Assembly: GCA_029532415.1 (NCBI GenBank)
Contig: JAQOTA010000052.1
Coordinates: 186,001-250,000 of the forward strand
DNA length: 64,000 bases
Direction of reading: 5' to 3'
Source of the DNA: Marasmius tenuissimus
Taxonomy: Eukaryota > Basidiomycota > Agaricomycetes > Agaricales > Marasmiaceae
Below are positions 12,201 to 24,327 of this stretch, one piece after another. Below the pieces are notes generated by a model that saw nothing but the letters and a program-made list of their open reading frames with translations, was not told the origin of the DNA and ran no database searches. The translations under genes and the position numbers were made by a program. Within the stretch, counting starts at the first letter, position 1. Every line of letters starts with the position of its first letter.

Positions 12201-14831
12201 CTTCGATCCCAACGATCCGGGGAAGGGTGCCCAGGAACGATAGCCACGGTAGTCTGCGATACGTTCACTCGATCGGTAGATGATGATCACAACGAAGATC
12301 CAGAAGATAAGAAGCAGAAGCTTGAATTCTAGAATATCAAAACTCCGAAACATAGGACATCAACGAGAGATATCCCGAGCAAGTCGCGATAGTATAAGTC
12401 TAGGCCTTCTGACAAGTCGAAAGAACTGTATGAATGGAGAAATCAAGTCAGAACATGCTCTTACGAATACATACGCCAAGTAAACCTTCGTTTGTCGCCT
12501 CCAAAACAACTCTGGATTTGGCAACCCTGTGAATAGGTTGTGTCGCAAAATTGACGTGCCTCATTCCTTTCGCCCGTCTTTCGCCTCTTTTTTGACGCAG
12601 TCTTGGTACGTATCGGTAATCTAGATAGCCTCCTGGGTCTCCAAGGCACGATTCGTTTACTTCCCGAATTGACACAGGCAGTCTAATTGACCCAAGAGTA
12701 ACCTTGGCAAGGAACGATTTCCCTTGTCTTCCCAGTGCCACTTGGCGCATTTCGGAGGCGGTTCAGAATATCTGGAAGTGTCGCGTATATACAATGCTAT
12801 TCAAAGTCAAGACTCAACGGTACTAGTGCCAAGCTCGGAAATATATGAACGACGAAGTCACGAAACTGTAGAGTTCAGGAATGCTTGGATATTTCACAGC
12901 TTGGTCCTCTTGGACTCGAATAAGCGGGTGTACCATTGAGACTTGTGTCAAATCTACGTCGTCGTAGTTATATTTCATTGGTGGAGCTCCGACATTATTC
13001 GCATGGATCGACTCGCAACGAGAGAATGGGTGGGAAGTGGAGAAAGAATAAGGTTTTAATTTGAACGTGCACCCTTCCCGAGGGAAAGTTCATGCATTGC
13101 TAATTCTACTCAGCCACTTCTAGACGGACGCGGGGCATTAGGAGGAACAATAATACTTTCCCGAGTTCCCAAATTACTCCAGGATCTCCGTCTGAATCGA
13201 CCAAGTGGAGAAATATGGGTTGCGGTCCGAAAGAAGATACACTCAATAAACACATCAGTGAGGGCCGTCCTACGCTATCGGACTGAGTCGCCTTACTTAC
13301 GCATGTAGATCAGAAATAAGGGGAAGTATTCTTGTCGCTTGAATACGGCCGCTTGGTAGAAGTTTGAACGCGTGGTCGAGGAACGGACACGGAGGCTAGA
13401 CTCGAATATTCTCTTGGGAGTCGCTTGAGCAGGGATACGTCGCCGACCTTTCTCCTCCGAGTTTCTCCTTCTCTCATGTACCATCTTGTGTAGTCTAGCT
13501 GAGTCTGTGTGAACATACGGCATGCTTGTCGAGTATTGGCTGGCAGTAGTGGCAGCACTCCCAGTCGACTCGGGAATTTCCGACTTCGATCTCACGCCTC
13601 AAGTAAGTTTGGGTAGCTCCAATTGAAGTTACTTATAACTTCAGATAGATGAAATTTAGTGCTTAGACTCAGATTCTGACGCATCTCCGTGGATGCTCCT
13701 CCGGAATCGGACCGCAATCATGACGTCCATTTAGTGCGGCCTACTCGCTATCGCACATCCGTCAAGTATCCCAGCGAAAGACATATAGGAGTGGACTAGA
13801 AGCAAGAATACAAGAAATCACATACCCGACAGTCTGTGGGAGAGGAAGTACTTGCTGTCGGAGAACTAGACTACCTCGAGTTCCGAGTCGGAAAACGCAA
13901 CCCATTCACTTACGTTTACTAGCTAACCCAAAGTTGCCAACCTCAACCACTGTGCACGAGTGCATCTTCCAACGAGGTCTCCGTGAAGGTCATGGCGAGT
14001 GCATGGTCTGGGACTCAGAAGGGCCTTCAATGGCCAAAGAGGATGACCATCTGAGGAGGCTATTTCTTGGCCTCCGATATTTCTCCCCAGTTTTTTCTAA
14101 CTTTCAAGTCATACCTCCCAAAAGATTTCATAGATTGACCGCTCTGAGGAACTTCGTTCCTGAGGCCTGAATTCAAAGTCTCGTTCCTGAAGTTAACGCT
14201 GGAAGATTCCTACCAGTTCTCGTGGCGTTGGCAAGGGGCGTGATACGGCCGGAGCTCGGCACCGGAATCTTCCGATGCTTGAGTCCCACGCCTCTTCAAT
14301 GTTGAGTTGTTGAACTATAACCCTCATTCCAACGCAACTCCAATGTCACCATGCATCGCATAAGCATTAATGCTCGGCGCGTCCAAGCTCCAACAGTCCC
14401 TCCCATCCTCAGAAAGGCTCTGTCCAAAGTGAACTATCCTGCTCAGCATTCGACCACCACTTTTGATCCAATCCAATCGTTATCAATTCTAATTTCCCCA
14501 CTATCACCTAGCATCCCGGGACCTGACAAGACCTGACCTACAACGGTCGCTCTCGGATCTACCCTGTCGCTTCCCGTCAGCTGTCGGGGTATGATGCAAC
14601 ATGTCCATCATCCTGGCCGTCCCTTCGTCATTTTTGCGTTTCGGATAGTAGGGTTGTCGGAAGATGTGAGTTAATGCAGTCGTAAAGGTATCCAAATTCT
14701 GTTATCCGGTGCTTTGATCACTATATATATCATCCCCGATGCTGCGGGACCCACTTCCTGACCTTTGAACCCACCGCTACAAGTACCACGTCCCCCAACG
14801 TACAATTCAACATAAATCGCGCTCGCTCGCC
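9299..14831. other. gene-poor stretch
   Basis: I find no gene I can support in these 5.5 kb. Several open frames of 60-190 codons exist, such as 9793-10392 (minus), 10305-10826 (plus) and 11699-12283 (plus). They have no recognisable family, and joining them with plausible splice sites runs into stops. Four GCCAAG hexamers between 11254 and 11338 fall mostly in an open frame and may be codon repeats rather than sites. Confidence 0.5.
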
Positions 14832-15385
14832 ATGCTCGATATCAAATCCTCCCATATCATGTCTCTAAACCACACCTTGCACTCTGGTTCTTCTGCAGGT
14901 GGACCTGGAGATTATTGCACTCATCCTCCGGTTGCTGTTGGTATGTCTTAGTTCGTCAGATTCAAGTCCTGCTCCGAGCTTATTTCCTTCCCTTCCCTCC
15001 CCTTCGCGTAGACACCACCCTCCCCGGTACACATGCAACCCCACCTCCATCCACCGCCACCAAACCTCAAAAACGTGACTTCCTCACTCCCCCCTCAATG
15101 ACAACATCCGCCCCATCACCCTCATCCTCACCCTCAAATCCAAAACACCCCTCCCGAAATCGTAATCACACTCGCCGGACGAGTAGAAATGCTCACCCAA
15201 TCCTGTTCGCGCAGCTCCAGATGGTAAGTCGCCTCGAGTCACGACATGATCCTCCCTATCTTTGTTGACTCCTACGATCGCGACGTAGCGACGACGACCA
15301 TCGGCGCAGAACACACGCTCACGTTCTTTCAATTCTTTTTCTTATACAGACAAGCATTCTACCACCGTCGTCGACGACGTCGTGA
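14832..15385 (+). CDS. doubtful S/T/P-rich ORF, possible degenerate arrestin-like gene
   Basis: A three-exon model (14832-14940, 15012-15223, 15350-15385; 118 aa) has canonical GT-AG sites and keeps frame. The product is a low-complexity Ser/Thr/Pro-rich peptide. Other frames of the second exon read NIRPITLILTLKSKTPLP and then PEIVITLAGRVEMLTQS, which resemble the first strands of an arrestin N domain but sit in two different frames. The locus may therefore be a frameshifted arrestin-like remnant, and the S/T/P peptide a by-product. I cannot decide between these readings. Confidence 0.25.
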
Positions 15386-16040
15386 TGCAGAAGTCGGAGC
15401 TACCGGAGATGCCGGTAGAGAACGGCGAAGGCTGCGTGGAGGAGGGAGCTTAAGGAAGATAGAGAGGGGGGGATAACGCACTTCCCCTCGACTTATTTAT
15501 ACCCGCCTATCTTCACCATGCATGATACACGACACGAATGTCTCCCAAGTCAAGCGCTGACGAACGGAGCTGTAATGATAGCAACTACGAAGAAAATAAC
15601 TATCGTATAATATGTACTTGTATCCCGTAGATACTTGGCAGAAGTTGAAAAGTTCTGCCTTAATTTATGTAACGCTTAAACCAGCTGGGGACCGAGCCGG
15701 AGGGGGGGGGGGAGGACGAACTGTCGCTGATACGTGGTGAGCGAGATAAGTAAACACGAGATAGCCACATGTTACATATACGAGAACTTCATTCCGAACC
15801 AATTACACCCTTGGAGCTCCAAGCCCGCTGCTTCCTATAAGTAATTCCGTGGCCGTATCAACTACGTACTATTAACACGACTGGGGAATTCGCCGATACC
15901 GTCTTCCCAACACCCACAAGTGGCGTAGATAGAACTCATTACAGCTTCGCGAACCTTTGAAAAAACTATTTATTGGAGCGAATCGTCACCCTTTGCGTCT
16001 CTGTACCCCAAAAGCCTCTTTAATCTCCACCGCGAAAGCG
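15386..16040. other. intergenic, no gene recognised
   Basis: No coding signal. A run of about ten G residues lies near 15702-15711. The distal part is the upstream region of the CON-6-like gene. Confidence 0.5.
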
Positions 16041-16048
16041 TATAAATA
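16041..16048 (+). promoter_or_regulatory. TATA box of con-6-like gene
   Basis: TATAAATA lies 43 bases before the ATG at 16084, a spacing that leaves room for only a short leader. Confidence 0.65.
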
Positions 16049-16083
16049 CCTACGACAACCACGATATCGAGCCATCGACTACA

Positions 16084-16381
16084 ATGTCAACTAACTGCGA
16101 CTACAGCACCACTGGATCCAGAAGTACGAACTTCACCATGACGAGTGAAGAACAAGTCGAACGTAGTACACACCGCGTCCTAGGCGGTTACAAGGCTTCT
16201 TGGAAGAGTGCGTGTCGTCCTCCCTGACCTTTCCCGCCGCACGGAGTCTCATCTCGTCCCAGACCATAACGCGTCCGAAAGTACCAGAGAGGTATTAGAG
16301 TCAAGGAGTGAATATCAACCTGGTGGCGTCCAAGAAATTGGTATCGATCGGGGTCACAAAAGAACGGATGCAGGAAATTAG
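16084..16381 (+). CDS. con-6: conidiation-specific protein 6 (CON-6) family, small
   Basis: Two exons, 16084-16207 and 16263-16381, encode 80 aa. The junction yields HRVLGGYKASWKN-HNASESTREVLES, which fits the CON-6 repeat (GYKA..NPNVS..A...VLE). CON-6 proteins are small hydrophilic proteins abundant in spores and under stress or light in ascomycetes; homologues occur in mushrooms. Family members usually have two repeats. Here the second is cut to RGHKRTDAGN, so this copy is short. The intron splits an Asn codon and has clean GT-AG ends. The TATA box 43 bases upstream supports a real transcription unit. Assignment rests on one repeat only. Confidence 0.6.
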
Positions 16382-18854
16382 GACGGTGCCGGTGAGTGGG
16401 CTTGGACCAACTTCCCAAAAGTACCACAGAGTCCTAACAAAAGTCGCAGTTGACAAGTATTCGTTGTTGAAGCCGTTGCTTTTGTTGTATAATACGGTCC
16501 AAGGGGAAATTGTTTGATTGAGCGTGTGGATAGTCCAGACTAGTGGATCCCTTTTTTTCAATTTTTGGAAGTGTGTCGCGAGGTTACGGGTACGGGTAGA
16601 TGAGCGAGTCAATTTCAAGAGTCAGGGACATGCTAGGACAACTCCGAATTCGGCGTGCCACCACTGACTCCTGAGTAATAAGTACTGAACCACTCGGAAC
16701 TTTCCGAAAAGCCTCCGCCTGGTGGCTGAATGTAAAGTCATGTCGGAAACGGCCGTCTAAGCTCTCGACCTGCGGCGGTTTTTTTGACCTTTCACAATGA
16801 AGTGGACACTAGACACTGGGATACCGTACGAGGAAACCTCAAACCTCCGAAAACTCAAAATAGGAGCCCGTAGCCTCTCGTAGCCCAGAGTTCGACGTTC
16901 AGCGCATGGGCCCCTGTATGAACACCTTAATCTATACATATCAAGTACAGATATATATAAACAAACTCATACTCTACAACACATACGCGCCCCGTACGAC
17001 TAAACGCCGGTTTTACACTGGCCGTCGTCGACCACAGCATTCCCAGGGTAAAGCACCGCACCTGGTCCCGTACATAGGATCTACGCGCTGGGCAGTGGGA
17101 GCCCGGTACTGTTAAGGCTATTCGGGTACCGGGAGGAGGGGGGGATTGTGTGGACGGTGGGGAAGAACTGATTCTGATTTTCGGGAAGAGGGGAGGGAGA
17201 GGGGTCTAGACTTGACATTCTGAGCTCGAACACTACGACTTGCTTCCCACTCCGACTGAATGAAGTTATTTTGTACAATGACTACATTTCTACCCACTGC
17301 TTCTTGTTGGTGGCGTCAAATTGGAGTGCTCGAGGGGGGGCGAGGGTGGACAGTGGACACTATTCACTGGACGGAGCTCCCGTGCCAAGAATTGTTGATT
17401 GAGGACTCATCTGTCCTGGTACCAGTCATCAGTTGCAATTTCCGAGAGAGTGGATCGTGTCAACTGGACGCTCTAATTCAGTCCTGACCTACTAATAAGT
17501 CGAGTGGCCACGGCGTTGGTGAGTGGTTGCGTGACCGAAAGAGAGGAGATATCAAGCTTCCACCACCGTCCTTACATAAATGAGGAAAAAAACAATCCTA
17601 TTCTCCCTTGAACATTGGCCATATTCTCGCTTCGCGATGGACACCGGTGACTGGAAAAAATCTAGATCTCATACCTGTCAACACAAACGGTCGACGTTCG
17701 ACTTTATTCCCGAGTTCGGGGAAGGGGTGTCGCCAAGGGAGCTACCGTTTTTCTGGTGCCTGGGTCCTGGTCATTGCCAAGACAATCTATGTCTACATAG
17801 TTGGCACTAACATAGAATTGATTGTGGAAATTGAAAGGCGCATGCGTGAGTGGGGGAGGGAAAGCGTGTGTAGTGTCGAGTCGTAACGGTATGGCTCTTC
17901 TCCCGCGGCGCCTCAAATCCCAGGATTTTTTAGAAATTAGGACTCGAAAAAAAAAAAAAAGAAAGCCGTTGAGTGAACTCAAAAACGCCACATTGCCAAA
18001 TGGATGGACGGAATATCCTAAGTACTTATTAGTGAGCTGCTGCTGCTGACAGTTGAACGTAATACCAAAAGTACAGAAAGGAAAGGGGGATACTGACAAT
18101 TACGTTTGAACAACGCCTCTAAAGATGTTTTTCTCGGTCTGTCTGGAATCTGGATACAACAAGCGCCACGTCTAGAACTTCTGAAACCACGCCCTCGATA
18201 AGTCAGGAATATTCTCGGAGGGAAAAAGCTGCGAGTCGGGGTACATCACATGTTCGTTGCAACTTGCAAGCTCCGTTGAATGATGAAGTCAGAAAACTTT
18301 GATACGGACCGCCTTTCGACTCTCGAGGTGCAACCCGCGTCGTACGGGCCATGGCCATAGTTAATCCTCCGACCTCCCCGAGGCTCCACTTCCCTTCCTT
18401 CCCTTCTTTTCCTAAAAAAAACGAAAGAGGTGCGAGCCCTCGCGGAGCGTGAGTCTCCGTCTTGGAAGTTTACTTCCATATGCGTGTGTCCCCGCCCTCC
18501 TGGAACTTGTTATTCATGAAAAAAAGGCACCCAACTATGCCCACGCCCACGCCAAGTCCAGTCCTCCATATCTAATCTATATATTATCTTCATCATCGTC
18601 ATCGTCGTCGTGAATGTTCTCCTCGTTCCGCGCCCGGTATTCGGAGGCCGGAAATGAGTACCGAGGGTAATTGATGGCAATTCCGCAGCTTGCCAAGAAC
18701 GCGGTTGGTGGAAGTTGGTTGAGGCGAAGCGAATAGAGGAACAGAACCGTCGTGTTGATACTAAGCTTATAATACTATACACTTTCTCAAGACAAAAACA
18801 AGGGGGAAAAATAAGAATATGTAGACGTTCATACAATAACAAAGAAAAAGACCC
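16382..18854. other. gene-poor stretch
   Basis: No gene supported. Contains poly-A/T runs (for example 17947-17960) and unrelated open frames below 135 codons on both strands with no family match. Confidence 0.5.
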
Positions 18855-20648
18855 CTATGCCATATCCACATCCCTCCCCCTCTCCCTAAAATTCTGATTG
18901 ACCTCCACTAAAAGATGCCTAATAAACTCTACATGCCTCATCTTCTCCTTATCGTCATTAGCAGAATCAAGCGTGATATCTCTCAAACTGGGCAACACAG
19001 CCGCGGCACTCGCTCCCAGTTCAGGGGACCTCGAACCCGACGACGCAGAGGACGAAGAGGAAGGTGTGCTCTCCCTCGAAAGCGTAGGTGGCGGAGACCG
19101 GTACTTGTCTTCTTCGGCATCATCATCGTTGTTGAGTAAGAGCGGATACAACGAACTCGTCTTGGCAACGGAACCCTTTGCGGGTGTAAGCGTTCTGACT
19201 TCTCCCTGGGATTTCGATAAGGGGCTGGGTCCGGGGCCGGCACTCTTGAGGGGAACGATAGGACGGTACTGTTTGGTGCCATAGTCACCGGGGCTGATAC
19301 CGACACTGACGTGAGGACCGCCGGGGACACTGCCCGAGCTCGATACGCGCGGACGCATAAAGTCGAATTGAGGAGAGTGGCCTGTAGCAGAGAGCGGAGA
19401 ATGTGAAGAGTGAGAATGAGGAGAGCCACCTGCACCTGGGCCTGCGAGGGAGGCGGTGTCGAGTGGTGGTGTTGGTTGGTTGGCGGCGGCGTAAGGGTAC
19501 TTGCTGTTGGCGGGTGGAGGGTACATGGGAGGATAAGACGAGTGAGAGTGAGAATGGGAGTGTCTGCTGTGGGCGTAAGGAGCAGTTGGGTTGTACGCTG
19601 CAGCTGCAGCTGCAAAGTCGGCGTCGGAAGGGATACCCGGCATACCGGCCAGACCCATCTGACTGAGGCTGACTGGATCGAAATAGTCGGGGGCAGCGTT
19701 GGCGGTGGGTGCAGGTGGGTGGTGGTGATTGCGCACTGTGCCACTGACGTCTCTTCCCAGGGTGACTAGGAATTGATTGACGGCGGCTAGCTCTTCGGGA
19801 GTTCGGATGTCGAGGGAGACTGAGCGTGGGTTGAATTGAGGGTGGTGATGGTAAGGATTGGAAAGGGAGTTCAGTCTTTGAGCCATGTGTGGATCGTAGG
19901 CTGGATTGAATCTGCGCTTCTTCATATCACTGAAGAAATCTTCGACGTTGTACGCCTCTGCGTGGTCATATGACCGTTTGAGACCGGCGGAGACTGGGGG
20001 CTGATCCAAGACCTGCCATGTGGGAAGGGAGGGGTCGACGGCTGGGGAGTGGTGGTAGTGATGAGCAGGCGTGAGCTCTGGAGAGGGCGTGGGGAGAACG
20101 AAATGGGAAGAGTCTGAGCTGCTGGACGAGTGCGAAGTTGCTCTTCCAGGCGGCACTTGGAGTACTTTGCCGTTGGGGTCGCCTCGCACGCGTTGGACGT
20201 AGGCTGGGTCGGCGACGGTGATGGCCTTGGAGTGTTTGTGCTGGGCGTGGTGTTCTTCTGTGTGGATCTTTTCGTGCTTTTTCAAGTCTTGAGGACGTTT
20301 GAATGACTTTTTACAGACCTGGAGGGAGAGCGTTAGACAAAGATGTCACTAGGGAACATTGGACAGTGAGCTCACCTCGCAGATATGGGGCTTCAATGGC
20401 GTATGGACTCTGAGATGAGAAGTAATGTGGTCCCTCTTCGCACACGTCGTCGAGCAATCCTTCCACTTGCACGTCAAACAAAGATTGTTCGTGCTCTTCC
20501 TCCCGATATGGTCGTTGCACAGATGATTGTACAGCTGCTCTGCATCTGCATACGACAGCGTACAGTCCACCCATTCGCATTTGAGCTGGTTTGGTGGAGG
20601 GCTCTTGTCTGTTTCCTGGTACGGAGGCGAAGGCGGAAGTGTGTCCAT
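18855..20648 (-). CDS. pacC: PacC/Rim101 pH-response transcription factor
   Basis: Two exons, 20648-20376 and 20318-18855, give 578 aa. Three C2H2 fingers: finger 1 from Cys24/Cys29 to His42/His47; finger 2 containing [11 protein letters not shown] and [15 protein letters not shown]; finger 3 [19 protein letters not shown] (92-110). The [12 protein letters not shown]...LKPH and [10 protein letters not shown] blocks are diagnostic of PacC/Rim101, the zinc-finger factor activated by proteolysis at alkaline pH through the Pal/Rim pathway and binding GCCARG. The long S/P/H-rich C-terminal region contains one YPLL (about residues 482-485), matching the YPx[LI] motif bound by PalA/Rim20. The C-terminus holds a leucine-rich [13 protein letters not shown] helix. 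Eight GCCAAG/CTTGGC hexamers lie just upstream, so autoregulation is likely. Confidence 0.9.
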
Positions 20649-20653
20649 TGGCG

Positions 20654-20847
20654 GCCAAGTGGGTGTTGTTTGGGCTTTTTTTTCGATTTGTCCGATCCCC
20701 GTTTTTGGGTTTTATCTATACCCCCCTCAATTCTTGGCGGCTGTCTTGGCACTGCTTGGCTGCCGAGGCACGCCAAGACATTCTCTTGGCACACGTATAC
20801 TTGGCAAAAAGTCACATGAGCATAAGACCTAGTGGGTGCTCCTTGGC
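20654..20847. promoter_or_regulatory. cluster of eight PacC-type sites between pacC and rlc1
   Basis: GCCAAG on the plus strand at 20654 and 20772; CTTGGC (the same site on the other strand) at 20733, 20745, 20755, 20785, 20800 and 20842. That is eight matches to the PacC consensus GCCARG in 194 bases, where about 0.1 would be expected by chance. They sit 5' of the pacC start (20648) and before the light-chain start (20888), so they could serve either gene. A TATA-like TATCTATA lies at 20713-20720. Confidence 0.7.
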
Positions 20848-20887
20848 AACTCCTTAGGCCTTTGGATATCAGCGCCTTCCTTGCATC

Positions 20888-21585
20888 ATGTCCCGCTACC
20901 CTTCATCACTCTCACCCGCTGCCACTCTTACCAAAGCCCAGAAGAGCAGAGCACGCAGGGAACCATCAGGCGTGTTCTCTCTATTCAAAGCTCCGCAAAT
21001 CCAACAATTCAAGGAAGCCTTTCAACTCATCGACCACGACAAGGATGGCTGGGTATCTGAAGCGGACTTGCGAGAGATATTCGCCAGTCTAGGTGCGCTC
21101 CCCTTCCCTTTCTCCCTCCCTCCATAATTCTCATCATCCCCACCCCGCAGGTCGCACACCCGATACAACCCAACTACACAACCTCCTCTCAGCACGTCCA
21201 GGCGGTCAATCAGCTCTCCCATCAGACAAAGGAATCAACTTTACAATGTTCCTCACCATGATGTCCGAACGTCTATTCGAATTCGACACAGAACCCGAAC
21301 TCCTAGAAGCTTTCGAATCATTCGACGAAAACGACGAAGGGACTGTCAAGGTCGAGGTGATGCGGAAATGGCTGAGCGAGGTTGGGGAGAGGATGTTGGA
21401 TGATGAAGTAGGTGCCCATGCCTCCCCCGTCTCGCCGGAGGAGTTACTGACCCCACCCCCCTCAGATCGATCGCTTTCTGAAAGGCCCATTCACAGATCG
21501 ACAAGGCAATTTCAACTATCGAGAGTGGGTAAAGGTTTTACGAGTGAACGAAGAAGGCGAGGAAGGAGCCACCAACCAACCCTAA
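20888..21585 (+). CDS. rlc1: myosin II regulatory light chain (Rlc1-like)
   Basis: Three exons, 20888-21092, 21151-21407 and 21466-21585, encode 193 aa. The N-terminus RREPSGVFSLF matches the regulatory light chain phosphorylation region, with Ser27 aligned to the kinase-target serine of animal chains. EF-hand 1 has a canonical calcium loop, DHDKDGWVSEAD (49-60). INFTMFLTMMSERL follows, as in animal and yeast regulatory chains. The second and later EF-hands (FDENDEGTVKVE and GPFTDRQGNFNYREW) are degenerate, which is normal for the family. It would bind the neck of myosin II and act in the cytokinetic ring and septation. It shares its promoter region with pacC. Confidence 0.9.
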
Positions 21586-22450
21586 ACCGATCGACACAGA
21601 CGAAACTTGTACCATACCCAATACCCATACTGTAACACCTTTCTACTTGAACCTTCATAACACCGTGCATCATGATCGACTCTTCGTTTCTTTTCTGACA
21701 GTGACACTCTGGTCATTTTTGCTGCGGACAAGCATTAAATATTAACGGGCCCACGCTTGTTGCATTCTTCTCGTCTCCGACTCCAACGTGCATCACGCAT
21801 CATGTCTGTCACTTTCTTTCTTTCTTTACTCTCTGACGTTATGCGTACCGTCCACCCCTGACAAGCGGACGAAGGATAATCCTCACCTTTCACTCTCGAG
21901 CGTGTTTGTTCGGCTCTGCCTGCTTGTTTCATGCGCCGCGAGCGGGAGTAGCCTACTAAATCCATCAAGACACGCGAACTCCCGCGGTAACCATGTATCT
22001 CAGCGAAGGGGCCCTTGGTGCTTGAAAGGATCTATTAATATCTACGGTCGACGAACTACCAAACCAAAAAGTTCAAGGCGATCGGTTACGCTTCCGCTCT
22101 TGACGGCTCTGGTGACTCAAATCTATCCTATCGGATGAGGGGGTTTATAGAAAGTCGACACGATATATACGAGTTGGACTAGAGGAAAACCTCACTGAGT
22201 AGCTGGTAGAATGATGAGGGGCCGCCGCCGAACGAGATGGTGGCGCGTGAACGTTCAACTTGGATGGTAGGTGGTAGGTACGGCCCCCCCCCCCACAGAG
22301 CGGGAATTTTGTTCGCTCCCTCGGACCTCCCCGCAAACAAGGGTTCCGGATCTGTTCCTGAGTTTTTTTTTCTTTCTTTCTTTCTCAACCACCCGGCATA
22401 CATCTGCAAAATTGAACCGTAATCAACTCGGAGATTGAGCCACCTCCCTG
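21586..22450. other. intergenic, no gene recognised
   Basis: Homopolymer runs (C near 22286-22295, T near 22364) and unrelated short frames only. Confidence 0.5.
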
Positions 22451-24327
22451 TACGACATGAGAACGCCTTGGCCCCGTCGAAGGGAGGCCGGTATCGTAGT
22501 CAACTCGAAGATTTGAGCCATTGGTGCCTCAGAACTTGTCTGTACGACATGAAGGGTGAGAACGCCTTGGCCGCTCCCGTCGCGTCCCTCCCCCTCAGCA
22601 CACCCATGATGACTGGCGAGTGGGGCCAGTGTACTTCAACTCCCTGAACAACTGATGTAGCGAGTCTATCTTCTGTTGTGAGCTTCGACGACGACAAGTT
22701 CTGTGGTTCAACTTAGATATCTCATCAGCAGTACGGTCGCCACAGGAAGCCTTCGTTTTGAAGAAAAAGGCTGGGCTCGACTTATGGTATCTATCAAGCG
22801 CCGATGAACCACCTGGATGTCAACGTGGACGGGTTAAAAGACTTAAAGAAAGAAAAAAGGAAGCTGGGGAATGGGCTCGGACGAGCCCTCTCAGCACAGG
22901 ATCGGCGTTATCCTTATTATTCCCGTATCCATTCTTGAGCCCGAGAAACACGAAAACGAAAACGAACAACGAACAACACAAAACCCGAAGATCATCCACC
23001 AGAGCCGAGTCGAAGCTCGAGGCCTTTTTTTCGGATGCCATTTTTTTCCAGGTGAGATCTCCTTTCGCACCTTCAAGCTTCAAGTTTTTTTTTTGCAAAA
23101 ACTCTGAGCAGGAGAATTTTTTCCTCGTGCTGGGGGGCAGTGGTCGATGGGTCTATCTTTCGTCGTGTGAGTGTACCGATCTCGGAGTGCATGTGGGACG
23201 AGATGGTGGCGCGTGAAATCAAAGTGGTACAGTAGGTGTGGCGTTAGCCACTCGAAGCCTAAGCGAGATTTGTTTCGCCCTCCGAGTCCCTCCCTCAGCA
23301 CGCGAAGTCTGGAAGGTTCTTCCTTGTTTGTTCAATTCCAAGATCTCTACCACACGGTACACCCACTGCCTGCCTGTTGTATCATAGTAAGTACGGAAGC
23401 ACCTGCACGACATGAGAATACCTTGGCCATGTTTCGAGTCCCCTTACGAATCCCCTCCATTTGAACTGACGCAGCGCTGATAAGGCAGCTGCAACATACA
23501 TAAAGAAACCGATGAAATTTTCTCCGAAGACGAGGGAACAGTGTGTCAAGCTGAAGCATGAGTACGAGGAGAGGAAAAGAAAACAGCCTGGTTGAAACTT
23601 GACTCGGACTCTACACCTCCAGGCCTAGGCTCTCGATCGATTATACTAGTACTCAGTTGCTCACACACGTACGACGGCTTCATCCGACCTCCAATCGCCA
23701 CGGCGCTCAAAGAATGATGAGAGAGAGGGGGATGGGGACGGGGGACGGGGGACGTGGGACGGATCCCCTGGCCAGCGAAACTCCGAATCCACTGTCTCAA
23801 CAATCGCCAGAAACTCGAGAGTTTTTTGTATCTTCTACCCGATTCCAACAACCACACGGTAGCCTGTCCAATATGAAAGTGGCCACCGACAACATTTCAT
23901 ACCTGGACGCCCGAAGGAGGGCGACGACATGAGAATGCCTTGGCCGTGTGCCCTCCTCCCCCCCTGATTTGAGTTGTTCAGGGCTAGTACTGACAGCTGG
24001 CAAGGTTACTTTGAATTCCTAAGAGTGATACTCCGTGGGCGAGGATTACGGATATTATTTTGTTTCGACGAGATAAGTACCACAACAAGTTCTTTTTGTT
24101 TTTCCTAATCGTGATCTTTCGTTTGTGGCCACCGTCAGAAGTTCTCGGAAGAGGACTTGGCCTCGAGAATCGAATAATGACACGCCATCTACCAAACGTC
24201 ACGCATAGGTGTGGAATTGGTCGATGAGAAGGATACATCTAACTGATAATAAAATAAAATAACTAAAAACCTAACAAATTCTATCTCCACACACCCCATA
24301 CCCTCTCGACATGAGAATACCTTGGCT
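22451..24327. repeat. interspersed repeat CGACATGAGAAnnCCTTGGC, five copies
   Basis: Related units begin at about 22451, 22541 (with a small insertion), 23406, 23923 and 24307. Each is a short core (CGACATGAGAAYRCCTTGGC) followed at varying distance by a weaker shared tail resembling TTTGAATTGTTCAG...GGCTACTTCAAATCCCTGAG. Spacing is irregular (90-870 bases), so this is a dispersed, decayed repeat rather than a tandem array. No coding capacity is seen in the units. The core contains GCC/GGC-rich CCTTGGCC, but I do not claim it as a binding site. Confidence 0.6.

Noticed and set aside
11699..12283. 194-codon plus-strand frame
   Set aside because: Composition is Ser/Arg-rich and irregular with no recognisable motif; likely a chance open frame.
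17704..18099. 131-codon minus-strand frame
   Set aside because: It contains translated homopolymer runs and matches no family; no splice or promoter context.
19403..19769. Frames of 87 to 253 codons opposite or shifted within pacC
   Set aside because: They are shadows of the Ser/Pro/His-rich C-terminal coding region of pacC.
22264..22422. CRISPR-like or tandem array in the repeat-rich gap
   Set aside because: Repeats there are irregularly spaced and diverged, and the organism is a eukaryote.
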